Source of the DNA: Simplicispira suum
GTDB taxonomy: Bacteria; Pseudomonadota; Gammaproteobacteria; Burkholderiales; Burkholderiaceae_C
DNA: 64,000 nucleotides
NCBI RefSeq assembly: GCF_003008595.1
Contig: NZ_CP027669.1
Location: 248,001 to 312,000, forward strand
Direction of reading: 5' to 3'
The notes beneath the pieces were generated by a model. That model saw nothing but the letters and a program-made list of their open reading frames with translations. It searched no databases and was not told the DNA's origin. The position numbers were made by a program, and so were the translations under genes. This document shows positions 30,515 to 39,798 of this stretch, one piece after another. Position 1 is the first letter of the stretch, and each line of letters opens with the position of its first letter.

Positions 30515-32635
30515 TCACTCGGGCACCGAGATGGCGCCGGGGGTGAGTACGATCGCATCGGCGGCTGCCGGCACGGTGGCAATCGCTGGCAAGTTGCCCG
30601 TGCCGAGTGCCGGCGCACTGCCAGGGGTTCCGCCGCGAGGCAGGGTGCGAACCACCTGGCTCGCCGGCAGTGCCGCGCCGCTGCTCAGGTGCGCGTACAT
30701 GGCGTCCAGCGCACGGTTCAGGTAGATGTGCAGCGGCACGTAGCGGCTGTCGTAGCCCGGTAGCACCGCAGGTAGACCAATGAAGCTGTCGAAATGCTGG
30801 GCGTTTGCCACTTCGATATAGGACAGGCGACTGGCCGTACCTTCCACCTTGCGGTTGAGTGCGGCGTAGGGGCGCGAGGTGTGGTTCACCGGCAGCAGCG
30901 CGTCGGCGCGGCCATGCACGATCAGCGTGGGCTTGCCGTGCAGATTGCCATTGCGGCGCGTCTCATCCAGGCCGGCTTGCAGCTTCTTGGCGGCGGCATC
31001 GGTGCCCGTGACCAGGTTGCGCAGGCACACGGCGCCATCCAGGTTCCAGTCGAAGGCACCTGCTGGCGAGGCCGAGAGGAAGTCGCGCGCCGGCCCAAAT
31101 TTGCCCAGGTTGTTGACCAGTTGCACGCCGCTGGTGGGCGGCACGCCGTTGCCGGTGGCAAACATGCCCGCCAGCGCGGCGGATGCAAGCGGCGTGACGG
31201 CGCCGGCCGCCGTCGTGGCGGCGTAGCTGAACCCGCAAAGGTTGTCCCGCACGCTGGCGCTCGAGAGGCTGTTGGCGAAGGTCACTGCCACGGCCGGGGC
31301 CACTTCAAACGCGGCAAGCGAGGCGTGCAGGTCGTTGGACTCGGGCTCCCAGCCATAGTCGCGCAGCTTCTGCAAAGCCTCTTCGGCCTGGGTGGGCGTG
31401 GTGCTGGCGCTGAGCAAACCACGCGCTGCCAGGCTGGCACAGCGGTTGGGAGCGATCGGCAGGGCCGTGCTGGCAAAGCCGGCGGCAAACCCCGCCGCAT
31501 ACGGCGTGGACGCAATCGACGGTGCCAGGGCTGCGCAGGCCTGGTACAGATTGGCAACGGTGGTGAAGTCCACGAGCGGCTTTGCCGTGGTGGCCACGAC
31601 CGCGCCACCGCGCTCCACACGCACGCCGGGGTTGGCCGGCATCTCGATGGCGGGCTCCGACACAGCGACGCCGCTGATCCAGCCGTCTGCGTCCTGCTCG
31701 GCTGCGGCAATGGCCGCGCCGCCGCCGTTGGAAATGCTCGATGCAATGGTGATGGTGTTTTTCGGCGTGAAGGTCTTCAGGCGCTCGCCGCCTTGCACTT
31801 CGCCATAGCGTTCGTTGATGGCCCAGAAGGCAAATTCCACGGCCTGCAAGGTGGTGCGGCCCCAGTCGCGCTCGGCGTTCTGGCCAGAATGCGCGTGCTT
31901 GAAGGCAAAGCGGTTGGGCGTGGCGGCGTTGAACGCTGCCAGCTCCGTGGCGCTGAGGCCGGCGTTGAACGCGGCGCTCTTGCCGGCGGCCGCCGCCGAG
32001 CTGCGCGTGCCATCGATGAGCGGCACGGTGTCGTTCTGCAGATCGTGCGGCGCGCCGCCGGTCCCCTTGTCGGAATAGGCCACCGCGCAGCCGCGCTTCA
32101 AGCCCCATTCGCCGGTGGAAATGCCACCGTACACCCCGCGCGAGCCCGAGGCCGTGGCAGTGATGATGCAGGGTTTTTTCGGATCGAAGCTGGCGGGCAG
32201 TTGCACCATCAGCGTGACGTTCTTGCGGCCGCTTCCGTCGTCGGCAAAGGCCAGGTATTCGGTGCCCGCGACCTTGCCCTCGCCAGCCGTCACCTTGCCT
32301 TCGGCGTCCACGTTGGGCCCGTAGAAAGTGCCGTAGCCGCCAGCGGCGGTCATATCCAGCATGGCGCGGTAGTTGGTATGAATAGCGGCACGGCGCAGTT
32401 CGGCGGCGGTGGGCGCCAGGGCATTGGCGTAGGCAGGCGGCGCTGGCGCAGCGAGGCCCGAGGCACCCAGGCCTGCCGTCAGCAAATCGTCGGATGCGCC
32501 GTCGTAGTTCGTGGCCCGCACAGCGCCCAGAAAACCGGGCGCGGTGTTGGTGTTGCTTTCACTGCTGCCGCCGCAGGCAGCCAGCACGGCTGCCGCTAGC
32601 AGGCTTGGAATCAAAGGGTGTCTTGCCATCTTCAT
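30515..32635 (-). CDS. 3-hydroxybutyrate oligomer hydrolase, lipoprotein
   Basis: A 706-residue protein of the D-(-)-3-hydroxybutyrate oligomer hydrolase family, which cuts short poly(3-hydroxybutyrate) oligomers to monomers. An N-terminal lipobox LAAC (residues about 18-21) predicts a membrane-anchored lipoprotein, so it acts in the periplasm or at the surface. The active-site Ser lies in ASSISNGGGAA, a modified lipase box of this family; the His is probably in VANAQHFDSF. ATG 32635 follows AGGAG. It sits 45 bases after the livM-type permease, inside the ABC transporter run. Confidence 0.88.
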   Translation of the reverse strand: MKMARHPLIPSLLAAAVLAACGGSSESNTNTAPGFLGAVRATNYDGASDDLLTAGLGASGLAAPAPPAYANALAPTAAELRRAAIHTNYRAMLDMTAAGGYGTFYGPNVDAEGKVTAGEGKVAGTEYLAFADDGSGRKNVTLMVQLPASFDPKKPCIITATASGSRGVYGGISTGEWGLKRGCAVAYSDKGTGGAPHDLQNDTVPLIDGTRSSAAAAGKSAAFNAGLSATELAAFNAATPNRFAFKHAHSGQNAERDWGRTTLQAVEFAFWAINERYGEVQGGERLKTFTPKNTITIASSISNGGGAAIAAAEQDADGWISGVAVSEPAIEMPANPGVRVERGGAVVATTAKPLVDFTTVANLYQACAALAPSIASTPYAAGFAAGFASTALPIAPNRCASLAARGLLSASTTPTQAEEALQKLRDYGWEPESNDLHASLAAFEVAPAVAVTFANSLSSASVRDNLCGFSYAATTAAGAVTPLASAALAGMFATGNGVPPTSGVQLVNNLGKFGPARDFLSASPAGAFDWNLDGAVCLRNLVTGTDAAAKKLQAGLDETRRNGNLHGKPTLIVHGRADALLPVNHTSRPYAALNRKVEGTASRLSYIEVANAQHFDSFIGLPAVLPGYDSRYVPLHIYLNRALDAMYAHLSSGAALPASQVVRTLPRGGTPGSAPALGTGNLPAIATVPAAADAIVLTPGAISVPE

Positions 32636-32680
32636 GCGCTTGTCTCCTGGTGGTTATTGGTGAACGCGAAGAACGAGAAA

Positions 32681-33757
32681 TCAGGCACCGCCGCGCCGCG
32701 CCGCACTGGCGCGCAGCCGGCCGACGACACCGGTGGGAAAGTAGTAAACCGACAGTACGAAGAGCACGCCCAGCCAGAGCAGCCAGCGGTCGGGCGAGAA
32801 CAAGGCGGCGAGCCAGGGCAGACCGCTTGCCGCCTCGTTGCCCAGGCGCAGCAAATCCTGCAGGTAACTTTGTGCGATGAGAAACAGCACGGCGCCAATG
32901 GCTGCGCCGTAAATCGTTCCCATGCCGCCGATGACGACGATCAGCAGCACGTCGATCATGATTTCAAACGACAGCGAGGTGTCCGGCCCGTTGTAGCGCA
33001 GCCAGATCGCCAACATGCAGCCGGCAAGACACGCGAACAGGGCCGAGAGCACAGAAGAGAGCGTGCGGTAGACCACCACGCGGTAGCCAATGGCCTCGGC
33101 GCGGAACTCGTTTTCGCGAATCGCCTGCAGCACGCGACCGAAGGGCGAGTTGACGATACGAAGCATCGCCAGCACCAACACCACGGCCGCAACAAAGAGC
33201 AGGTAGTACGTCAGCAAGCGCCCATCAAGCGACACACCCAGAAAGGGCTCTTCGGCAAATTCGTGGCTGGGCGTGAGCAGTTCGGGCAGGCGAAAGCTCA
33301 GGCCGTCCTCGCCGCCGGTAATCTCGAACAGCTGCGAAGCCAGCGTCTGGAACGCCGCCGCCACGGCGAGCGTGATCATGGCAAAGAAGATGGCCCGCAC
33401 CCGCAGCGAAAACAGCCCCACGGCAAGCGCGAGCACGAATGACAGCGCAAGCGCCCCCAGGATGCCCACCGCCAGTGCATCCCAGCCAGCGCCCATGCGC
33501 GTGCTGGCCACCGCCACACCGTAAGCGCCGATGCCAAAAAACATGGTGTGCGCAAAGCTCACAATGCCGGTGTAGCCCAGCAGCAAGTCAAAGCTGGCCA
33601 CCAGTACAACAAAGATCAGCACCTTGGCAGCCACCGAGAGCGCCTTGACGCCAGGAAACAGGAAGGGCGCGAAAGCCAGACCCAGAAAGATCGCGACCAG
33701 CACCACGGTCAGCACGCGGCTGCGCGGGTAATCGCCAGAGAGAATTCGATTCAACAT
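32681..33757 (-). CDS. livM: Branched-chain-type ABC transporter permease, LivM-like
   Basis: A 358-residue permease with eight to nine membrane helices beginning around residue 15. The cytoplasmic coupling segment reads GRVLQAIRENEFRAEAIGY (about 210-228). It is the second permease of a HAAT-family importer, together with the LivH-like protein. A 155-base gap holding a GC-rich repeat separates it from livH. Confidence 0.9.
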   Translation of the reverse strand: MLNRILSGDYPRSRVLTVVLVAIFLGLAFAPFLFPGVKALSVAAKVLIFVVLVASFDLLLGYTGIVSFAHTMFFGIGAYGVAVASTRMGAGWDALAVGILGALALSFVLALAVGLFSLRVRAIFFAMITLAVAAAFQTLASQLFEITGGEDGLSFRLPELLTPSHEFAEEPFLGVSLDGRLLTYYLLFVAAVVLVLAMLRIVNSPFGRVLQAIRENEFRAEAIGYRVVVYRTLSSVLSALFACLAGCMLAIWLRYNGPDTSLSFEIMIDVLLIVVIGGMGTIYGAAIGAVLFLIAQSYLQDLLRLGNEAASGLPWLAALFSPDRWLLWLGVLFVLSVYYFPTGVVGRLRASAARRGGA

Positions 33758-33840
33758 GCGAGCTTGTCTTTCAAGGAGCTACAGCGGTCTGCGTCAGCTG
33801 CGCGAGGTACGCACAACGCGCCCAAACCAGCGGCCGCCCT

Positions 33841-33909
33841 GCAAGGGCCGCCCCGCCGCAGCGGTGGCGTCCCTCTTCCAGGGGGAAGGCGCGAAGCGAC
33901 TCAGGGGGT
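33841..33909 (-). repeat. GC-rich 3'-flanking element, copy 1
   Basis: On the minus strand it begins four bases after the livH-like stop with CCCCCTGAGTCGCTTC and ends in GGGGCGGCCCTTGC, with inverted GC-rich arms between. It sits in the livH-livM gap. Confidence 0.75.
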
Positions 33910-33912
33910 ACT

Positions 33913-34896
33913 TCATCTGTTCGTGACCGGATAAACGCCCTGGGGACGCCAGAGCAGGATGGCGACCATCAGCGCGATGTTCGAAAACAGCGCCACCTTG
34001 GGGATCAGAAAACCGGTGTAGTTGGCCATCAAGCCCACCAGCAGCGCGCCAATCAGCGCCCCGCCCGTGCTGCCCAGCCCGCCAATGATGATGACGATGA
34101 AGATCAGCACGTTGACCTGCGCACCCATCTGCGGAATCACGCTCTGCTGGTACAGGCCCCACATCACGCCGCCCAGGCCGGCAAGCGCGCTGCCGGCGAC
34201 AAACACGCCGATGAACAATCGCCGGATGCGGTAGCCCAGCGACTCGACCATCTCGCGGTCCTGCACGCCGGCGCGGATCAAAAGGCCCACCTTGGTGCGC
34301 GCCAAGGTCCAGGCCAGGATGCCGAAGACCAGCAGGCCCACGACCACGGCAATGAGGCGGTATTTCTCGATGGCAGCGTCGCCGACGAAGAGCGAGCCTT
34401 GCATGCCAGCCGGCAGCGGCAGCGGAATCTGCGCCGGCCCCCAGATCATCTTGATGATTTCTTCACCGATGATCATTCCGCCCATGGTGATGAGAATCTG
34501 CTTCAGGTGCTGGCCATACACCGGCCGCACGATGAAGCGCTCGAACGCCAGGCCCACGGCACCCGCCACCAGCATGGCAATCAGCATGGCCGGGATCACG
34601 GCCACCAGGTTGCGCCACAGCTCCTGCGAGCCGGTCCAGTCGCCCATGCTGCCCAGCACGCTGACGGCGACGAAGGCGCCCAGTGCAATGAACACGCCGT
34701 GGCCAAAGTTGAGCACGTCCATCAGGCCAAAGATCAGCGTCAGGCCCGAAGCGATGATGAAAATGATCATGCCCATCGCCAACCCGGCCACCGTGAGCGT
34801 GAGCCAGGTAGAGGGTGAGCCGATAAACGGCAGTACCGCCAAGGCCAGCAGAGGCACCAGGGCGAGCGGCTTCCAGTCGAGTTCGCGCCAATTCAT
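33913..34896 (-). CDS. livH: Branched-chain-type ABC transporter permease, LivH-like
   Basis: A 327-residue permease with about eight membrane helices and the coupling segment LLIRAGVQDREMVESLGY (about 225-242). It pairs with the LivM-like subunit and the two ATPases to import a small carboxylate, amino acid or amide. Copy E of the dispersed repeat fills the 91-base gap before it. Confidence 0.9.
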   Translation of the reverse strand: MNWRELDWKPLALVPLLALAVLPFIGSPSTWLTLTVAGLAMGMIIFIIASGLTLIFGLMDVLNFGHGVFIALGAFVAVSVLGSMGDWTGSQELWRNLVAVIPAMLIAMLVAGAVGLAFERFIVRPVYGQHLKQILITMGGMIIGEEIIKMIWGPAQIPLPLPAGMQGSLFVGDAAIEKYRLIAVVVGLLVFGILAWTLARTKVGLLIRAGVQDREMVESLGYRIRRLFIGVFVAGSALAGLGGVMWGLYQQSVIPQMGAQVNVLIFIVIIIGGLGSTGGALIGALLVGLMANYTGFLIPKVALFSNIALMVAILLWRPQGVYPVTNR

Positions 34897-34921
34897 GCTG
34901 CACCTCCGGCGCGTGAACGAT

Positions 34922-34978
34922 TTACTATTGATTGCATAGCTGCAAGCGCAGGCGCAATAAGCGCTAGAGGCCTAAAAG
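34922..34978 (-). repeat. Dispersed palindromic element, copy E
   Basis: Minus-strand reading: AGGCCTCTAGCGCTTATT, then GCGCTTGCAGCTATGC, then AATAGTA. It lies between the LivF-like and LivH-like genes. Confidence 0.85.
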
Positions 34979-34987
34979 TCTGTAAAT

Positions 34988-35740
34988 TCATAGCGCCAAC
35001 CCCAGCAGCGAGCGCTGCAGCGCCTCGTCCTGCGCGAGCGCCTGCATGCGTCCGGCGTGCACGACGACGCCGTTGTCCATGACCGCCACGTTGTCGCCCA
35101 GGCGCTTGGCGAAGTTGATGTTCTGCTCGACCAGCAAAATCGTGACGCCGCGCTTTTTGAGCTGATCGAACGCGTCGATCATGTTGTTGATGATGGCGGG
35201 CGCCAGTCCCTTGCTGGGCTCGTCCACGATGAGCAGTTCGCGCGGCTCGACGATGGCGCGTGCCACCGCCAGCATTTGTTTCTGCCCGCCCGAGAGCTTG
35301 CCGGCAGGGTGGTTCCAGAACTTCTCCACCGCAGGAAACAGCCGGAAGATCCAGGCCAGACGCTCGGCGTCGATTTGGGCGGCGGTGCGCGCGCTGCGTG
35401 CGGCAAGCACCATGTTTTCCCTGACCGTCAGGTCCCCAAAGATGCCCATGGTTTCGGGCACATAGGCGATGCCGAACCCGGCAATCTGGGGCGTGGCCAG
35501 GCGCGTGATGTCCTGCCCCGCGAACTTCACCGTGCCCTGGGACGCGCGCCACAGGCCCATGACGGTGCGCAGCGTTGTCGTCTTGCCCGCGCCATTGCGC
35601 CCGAGCAGCATGGTGACTTCGCCACGCGGCACCGTCAGGTCGACGCCGTGCAGGATGTGGTACGCCGCGATGTGCGTGTGCACACCGGAGAGTTCGAGCA
35701 GCGGCGCGGCACTGTCGGTGTGGGCAGTTGCAGTGGTCAT
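34988..35740 (-). CDS. livF: ABC transporter ATP-binding protein, LivF-like
   Basis: A 250-residue ATPase with Walker A LLGRNGAGKTT, signature KLSGGQKQMLAVARA and Walker B LLIVDEPSKGLAP. Lacks the LivG C-terminal extension. Its ATG overlaps the livG stop by four bases, so the two ATPases are coupled. Confidence 0.92.
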   Translation of the reverse strand: MTTATAHTDSAAPLLELSGVHTHIAAYHILHGVDLTVPRGEVTMLLGRNGAGKTTTLRTVMGLWRASQGTVKFAGQDITRLATPQIAGFGIAYVPETMGIFGDLTVRENMVLAARSARTAAQIDAERLAWIFRLFPAVEKFWNHPAGKLSGGQKQMLAVARAIVEPRELLIVDEPSKGLAPAIINNMIDAFDQLKKRGVTILLVEQNINFAKRLGDNVAVMDNGVVVHAGRMQALAQDEALQRSLLGLAL

Positions 35741-36504
35741 GCTGCTTCCTCCTGCACCACGCCCAAGTAGGCTTCCTGCACCACGGGCGAGGCAATCACC
35801 TCGGCGGGCGCCCCGTCGGCCACCAGCGTGCCGTTGGTGAGCACGATGATGCGGTCGGCGAGTTCGCGCACCACATCCATCTTGTGCTCCACCAGCAGGA
35901 TGATCTTGGTTTGGTCTTTCTTCAGCTCGCGGATCAGGTTCAGGATCACGGGCGCCTCGTCGTGGCTCATGCCGGCCGTGGGTTCGTCAAACATGTAGAC
36001 CTGCGGCTCCAGCGCCATCAAGAGCGCCACTTCGAGCTTGCGCTGGTCGCCGTGCGGCAAGCTGGCTACAGGCGTGTCGGCGCGATCGCGAAGTGACACG
36101 CTGGCAAGGATGGTGTCGGCCTTGGCGATGAGGTCAGCGTGCTCGCTCCAGATGCTCCAGAGGTTGAGGCCGCGCCGGTGCTTACCCTGTTGGGTAGCCT
36201 GCACCGCCAGGCGCACGTTTTCCTGCACAGTGAGTTGGGGGAACAGATTGGTCAGCTGAAATGCCCGGCCCAGACCGGCCCGCGCACGTTCTGGCACCGA
36301 CAAACCCGAGAGTTCGCGCCCACCCAGCAGAACCTGCCCCTTGGACGCCTTGAGCTGCCCGGAAATCAGGTTGAAGTAGGTCGTCTTGCCCGCCCCGTTC
36401 GGGCCGACGATGGCCGTCAGCGTGCCGGGTGCGAAGGCGCAGCTCACGGCATTGACGGCGACGTGGCCACCGAAGCGGATCGTCAGGTCTCGGGTTTCAA
36501 GCAT
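35737..36504 (-). CDS. livG: ABC transporter ATP-binding protein, LivG-like
   Basis: A 255-residue ATPase with Walker A VGPNGAGKTTYF and Walker B VYMFDEPTAGMSHDE. The signature segment reads SLPHGDQRKLEVALLMA, with Pro-His in place of the usual Ser-Gly, as is common in LivG-type proteins. It is the other half of the ATPase pair. A 294-base gap carrying two repeats separates it from the binding-protein gene. Confidence 0.92.
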   Translation of the reverse strand: MLETRDLTIRFGGHVAVNAVSCAFAPGTLTAIVGPNGAGKTTYFNLISGQLKASKGQVLLGGRELSGLSVPERARAGLGRAFQLTNLFPQLTVQENVRLAVQATQQGKHRRGLNLWSIWSEHADLIAKADTILASVSLRDRADTPVASLPHGDQRKLEVALLMALEPQVYMFDEPTAGMSHDEAPVILNLIRELKKDQTKIILLVEHKMDVVRELADRIIVLTNGTLVADGAPAEVIASPVVQEAYLGVVQEEAA

Positions 36505-36522
36505 GGCACGAAGAATTTAGGC

Positions 36523-36577
36523 AAAAAGTGGCTCTAGCGCTTATTGCGTAAGCGCTTGCAGCTATGAAAAACGTAAC
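36523..36577 (+). repeat. Dispersed palindromic element, copy F
   Basis: Reads AGTGGCTCTAGCGCTTATT, then GTAAGCGCTTGCAGCTAT, then AACGTAAC. One of the best-preserved copies. It lies upstream of livG in the gap after the binding-protein gene. Confidence 0.88.
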
Positions 36578-36627
36578 AACCGAGCGCTACGACAAAACCG
36601 GCGACGGTCTAGGCCAGCAGACGCCAC

Positions 36628-36796
36628 GCAAGGGCCGCCCCGCCGCGCTGGCGTCGTCCCCCTTCCCGCAACGCGCAGCGTTGCGAGAGAAGGGGCTGAG
36701 GGCCGCAGCTCCAAGCCTGCCTGCGCAGGCTTGGACGGCTCCGAAGGGCTTGCGCCTCTGGCGCTTGCTCGGAGCGGCAAAGCCGCTCAGGGGGAT
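36628..36796 (-). repeat. GC-rich 3'-flanking element, copy 2 (extended)
   Basis: On the minus strand it starts four bases after the binding-protein stop with CCCCCTGAGCGGCTT and ends in GGGGCGGCCCTTGC, like copy 1, but is about 100 bases longer through internal hairpins such as CCAAGCCTGCgcaggCAGGCTTGG. Confidence 0.78.
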
Positions 36797-36798
36797 GC

Positions 36799-37986
36799 TC
36801 ACCGGTTGTTCCGGATCGGAATGTCCATCTCTTCGGGCTTGATCTCGTGCACCAGCTCGGGCACGCCCCAGGCAAACGCCGGATCGTTCTTGATCTTGAA
36901 GTGGTACATGCTTTGCATCGCCTGATGGTCTTCCTTGCGGAAGGTCATCTTGCCCTTGGGCGTGTCGAAGCTCATGCCTTCCATGGTCTTGATGAGCTTG
37001 TTGGTGCCAGTGTCGCCATTCGTCTTCTTGAGCGCCGTCACCAGCGCCATGGCTGCCGAGAAGCCGCCTGCGGTAAAGAAGTCTGGTGGCGTCTTGAACT
37101 CTTTGTAGTGCGCGGTCACCAAGGCGTCGTTCACGGCGTTCTTTGGAATGCCGAAGTAGTAGTAGGTCGCGCCTTCCATACCGGGGAAGTTCTTGTAGCT
37201 CGCCATGGCGGGGAGAATGTTGCCGCCGGTGAAGACGTCGATGCCGTAGCGCTTCTTCAGGTCTTGCGCAGCCAGGGCGTTGAACGGAGGCGTGCCACCG
37301 GCCCAGATCACCTCAATCGCCTTCTTGCCCGGCTTGTCCTTGAGTGCATCGACGATGCGCTGAATACCGGCGGTGAAGTCGGTGGTGTTCTGTGGCAGGT
37401 ATTCCTCATGCCCGATCTTGGCGTGCTTCAGGTTGGCCTTGAAAGCCTTCACACCGTCGCGGCCAAACGCGTAGTCCTGTGCCAGCGTGGCCACGGTCAC
37501 ACCATCCTTGTCCATCGCCACGGCGTTGCTGATGGCATCCTGGCTGGAGTTGCGGCCGGTGCGGAAGATGTATTTGTTCCACTTGTCGCCAGTGATCGAA
37601 TCGGCCACAGCGGGCTCAACCAGCAAAATTTTCTTGTATTCCTCGGCGACGGGCAGCATGGCCAGCGCGACGCCCGATGAGGTGGGACCGACGGCGATGT
37701 CGGCCTTGTCGTCTGCGTAGGCAGCTGCCAGCAGGCTCTTGCCCAGGTCGGGCTTGCCCTGGTCGTCGCGCTCAATCAACACCAGCTTCTTGCCCGCCAC
37801 CATCATGGTGCCGCCGGTGGCGTACTCCAGGCCCATCATCAGGCCGGTCTGGGTCTGCTTGCCATAGGCTTCGAGCGGACCCGTCTTGCTGTAGACGTGG
37901 GCGATGCGGATTTCTTCGGCCGCAAAAGCGGATACAGAGACCGTGGCGGCGAGGGCCGCGAGTGCGGTGAAGGTGCGACGATGCAT
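36799..37986 (-). CDS. ABC transporter substrate-binding protein, branched-chain amino acid type
   Basis: A 395-residue periplasmic binding protein. Signal peptide 1-22 (cleavage after AFA). Mature start EEIRIAHVYSKTGPLEAYG and the conserved AVGPTSSGVALA segment fit LivJ/AmiC-type proteins. It is the first gene of the transporter run and lies directly behind a sigma54 promoter (38019-38034). The ligand is unknown; downstream genes suggest hydroxyalkanoates or related acids. Confidence 0.9.
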   Translation of the reverse strand: MHRRTFTALAALAATVSVSAFAAEEIRIAHVYSKTGPLEAYGKQTQTGLMMGLEYATGGTMMVAGKKLVLIERDDQGKPDLGKSLLAAAYADDKADIAVGPTSSGVALAMLPVAEEYKKILLVEPAVADSITGDKWNKYIFRTGRNSSQDAISNAVAMDKDGVTVATLAQDYAFGRDGVKAFKANLKHAKIGHEEYLPQNTTDFTAGIQRIVDALKDKPGKKAIEVIWAGGTPPFNALAAQDLKKRYGIDVFTGGNILPAMASYKNFPGMEGATYYYFGIPKNAVNDALVTAHYKEFKTPPDFFTAGGFSAAMALVTALKKTNGDTGTNKLIKTMEGMSFDTPKGKMTFRKEDHQAMQSMYHFKIKNDPAFAWGVPELVHEIKPEEMDIPIRNNR

Positions 37987-38018
37987 GGAATGCCTCCTGT
38001 TGTGATGCAGGCATTGAC

Positions 38019-38034
38019 TGCACGGACCGTGCCA
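38019..38034 (-). promoter_or_regulatory. Sigma54 (-24/-12) promoter of the transporter run
   Basis: The minus strand reads TGGCACGGTCCGTGCA. GG and GC are separated by ten bases as required for RpoN holoenzyme. It lies 33 bases before the binding-protein start, and the adjacent gene encodes a sigma54 activator. Confidence 0.82.
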
Positions 38035-38085
38035 ACTCGCAAGCTATTGATTTATAAGCATTTCATTGTTACGAAATACTTTTTT

Positions 38086-38134
38086 GTCTGATTATCATAC
38101 GAATTAATGTCTAATATTCAGACGTTCGTCTAAT
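38086..38134. promoter_or_regulatory. Candidate upstream activating sites for the sigma54 activator
   Basis: The plus strand holds GTCTAAT at 38109-38115 and again at 38128-38134 (19-base period), plus the palindrome AGACGttCGTCT at 38120-38131 and a further GTCTGA at 38086. These lie about 50-100 bases upstream of the -24 element, a normal enhancer position. Confidence 0.55.
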
Positions 38135-38136
38135 TT

Positions 38137-39639
38137 TTATTCAGGGTTTTCCAGGCGTCCATAGAGCGTGGCACGTGAAATACCCAGTGCCCGCGCCGCT
38201 GCCTGCTTGTTGCCGGCCGAGGCGCGCAATGCCGCCGCAATGGCGCGCTGTTCGACTTCCGCCACCTGCTCCGCCAGCGGCCGCAGCAAGGCGCGATCGT
38301 CCGCCACAGCGGGCGCCGCTTCCGCCAGCGGCGCGGCCGGCTCGACGCCGGTTTCCCGCAGGATGCGGGTCAACTGCTCGGCATCGATGCTCTGCGATTC
38401 GCTGCGCATGGCGGCCTGCTCAAGCACGTTGCGCAGCTCGCGGATGTTGCCGCGCCAGGGTTGGCCCATCAACAATGCCAGCGCGTCGGGCCGCAGCTCC
38501 GGCGTCGCAGTGCCGTTCCTCAGCGCCATGTCTTCGCCCAGCAATTCAACCAGCGCCGGGATATCGCTGCGCCGCTCACGCAGCGGCGGCACGCGCAGCG
38601 GTAGGACATGCAGACGGTAGTACAGGTCTTCGCGAAACGTTCCCTCCCGCACCAGCGCGCTCAGGTCACGCGAAGTGGCCGCCACCACGCGCACGTCAAA
38701 CGGCACCAGCTGGTTCGAGCCCAGCGGCTCGATCTCGCCCTCCTGCAGCGCGCGCAGCAGCTTGGCCTGGAGGCTTTGCGGCATGTCGCCGATTTCGTCG
38801 AGGAACAAAGTGCCGCCGTCAGCCAGCTTGAACTTGCCGTCGCGCGGCTTGCGGTCCGCGCCGGTGTAGGCGCCAGGCGCGACGCCAAAGAATTCGGCCT
38901 CCAGCAGCGTGTCGGGCACGGCAGCGATGTTCACGCTGACAAACGGCCCGGCCGCGCGCGCCGAGGCAGCGTGGATCGCGTGCGCCAGCAGCTCTTTGCC
39001 GGTACCGGTCTCACCTAGAAGCAGCACCGGGCTGGAGGACTGCGCCGCACGCCGCGCCTGGCGCTTGACTTCTGCCGCAGCCGGGCTGGAACCGACAAAG
39101 CTGGCAAAGGTATGGCGTGCGCGCCGCGTGCCGTCACCGCTGCCGGCGCGCAACTGGCGCCCGCGCTGCACCGCAAGTTCGCGCCGGGCGTCGTCCAGAT
39201 CGCGCTGCAACAATGCGAACTTGCTGATCAGCGGCTGCAGCGTGGTCTCGGGGTGGTCAAAGAGCACGATGCCGATGGCACCAATCACCTGCTCGTCGTC
39301 ACCGCGCAGCGGAATGCGGCTGACCACAAAGGTGCCCGCGCGGTTCGTGAGGAGGTCGATCAACACCGCCTCACCCGTTTCCAGCACGCGGCGCATCTGC
39401 GTATTGGGGATGACGTCCTCGACCATATGGCCCAGGAACTGGTCCACGTGGGTCAGCCCGAGTTCCGGCAGAAAGCGCTGATAGCCCTCATTCACCCAAA
39501 CGATGCGCCCGCTCAGATCCACCAAAAACATGCCCTGGCTGACACTGGAAAACAGATGAAACATTGAGCGTGCCGCCAGCTCAAGAATGCCTTGGGCATC
39601 GAGCGGCAACGCAGGGGTGTCGGGGGCAAGCGCGTCCAT
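38137..39639 (-). CDS. Sigma54-dependent transcriptional activator (PAS-AAA-Fis)
   Basis: A 500-residue enhancer-binding protein. An N-terminal PAS domain (about 25-140) precedes the AAA+ domain with Walker [11 protein letters not shown], the sigma54-contact loop PGAYTGA (Tyr for the usual Phe) and Walker [11 protein letters not shown], then a Fis-type helix-turn-helix ([21 protein letters not shown]) at the end. No receiver domain, so it probably senses a ligand through PAS. ATG 39639 chosen; a TTG at 39675 has no ribosome site. It almost certainly drives the promoter at 38019-38034. Confidence 0.92.
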   Translation of the reverse strand: MDALAPDTPALPLDAQGILELAARSMFHLFSSVSQGMFLVDLSGRIVWVNEGYQRFLPELGLTHVDQFLGHMVEDVIPNTQMRRVLETGEAVLIDLLTNRAGTFVVSRIPLRGDDEQVIGAIGIVLFDHPETTLQPLISKFALLQRDLDDARRELAVQRGRQLRAGSGDGTRRARHTFASFVGSSPAAAEVKRQARRAAQSSSPVLLLGETGTGKELLAHAIHAASARAAGPFVSVNIAAVPDTLLEAEFFGVAPGAYTGADRKPRDGKFKLADGGTLFLDEIGDMPQSLQAKLLRALQEGEIEPLGSNQLVPFDVRVVAATSRDLSALVREGTFREDLYYRLHVLPLRVPPLRERRSDIPALVELLGEDMALRNGTATPELRPDALALLMGQPWRGNIRELRNVLEQAAMRSESQSIDAEQLTRILRETGVEPAAPLAEAAPAVADDRALLRPLAEQVAEVEQRAIAAALRASAGNKQAAARALGISRATLYGRLENPE

Positions 39640-39677
39640 GGGGCGGATGGTAACGCCCCGTAGCAGGAGGTTCAATG

Positions 39678-39734
39678 AACTATTGTTTTGATAGCTGCAG
39701 GCGATTTCCCATCAAGCGCTGGAGGCCATTTTTT
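39678..39734 (-). repeat. Dispersed palindromic element, copy G
   Basis: Minus-strand reading: TGGCCTCCAGCGCTTGAT, then GCCTGCAGCTATCAAA, then ACAATAGTT. It lies in the divergent region between the sigma54 activator and the S4 protein gene. Confidence 0.82.
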
Positions 39735-39798
39735 GCACAAACTTTGCTTGTGTCGCTGGCGGAGCACCTTCGCACTCGGCGAATGCAAAATAAACACT

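Noticed and set aside
36628..36796. A separate coding gene in the 294-base gap before the binding-protein gene
   Set aside because: Frames are short and cover GC-rich hairpins; the sequence matches the element found after two other genes.
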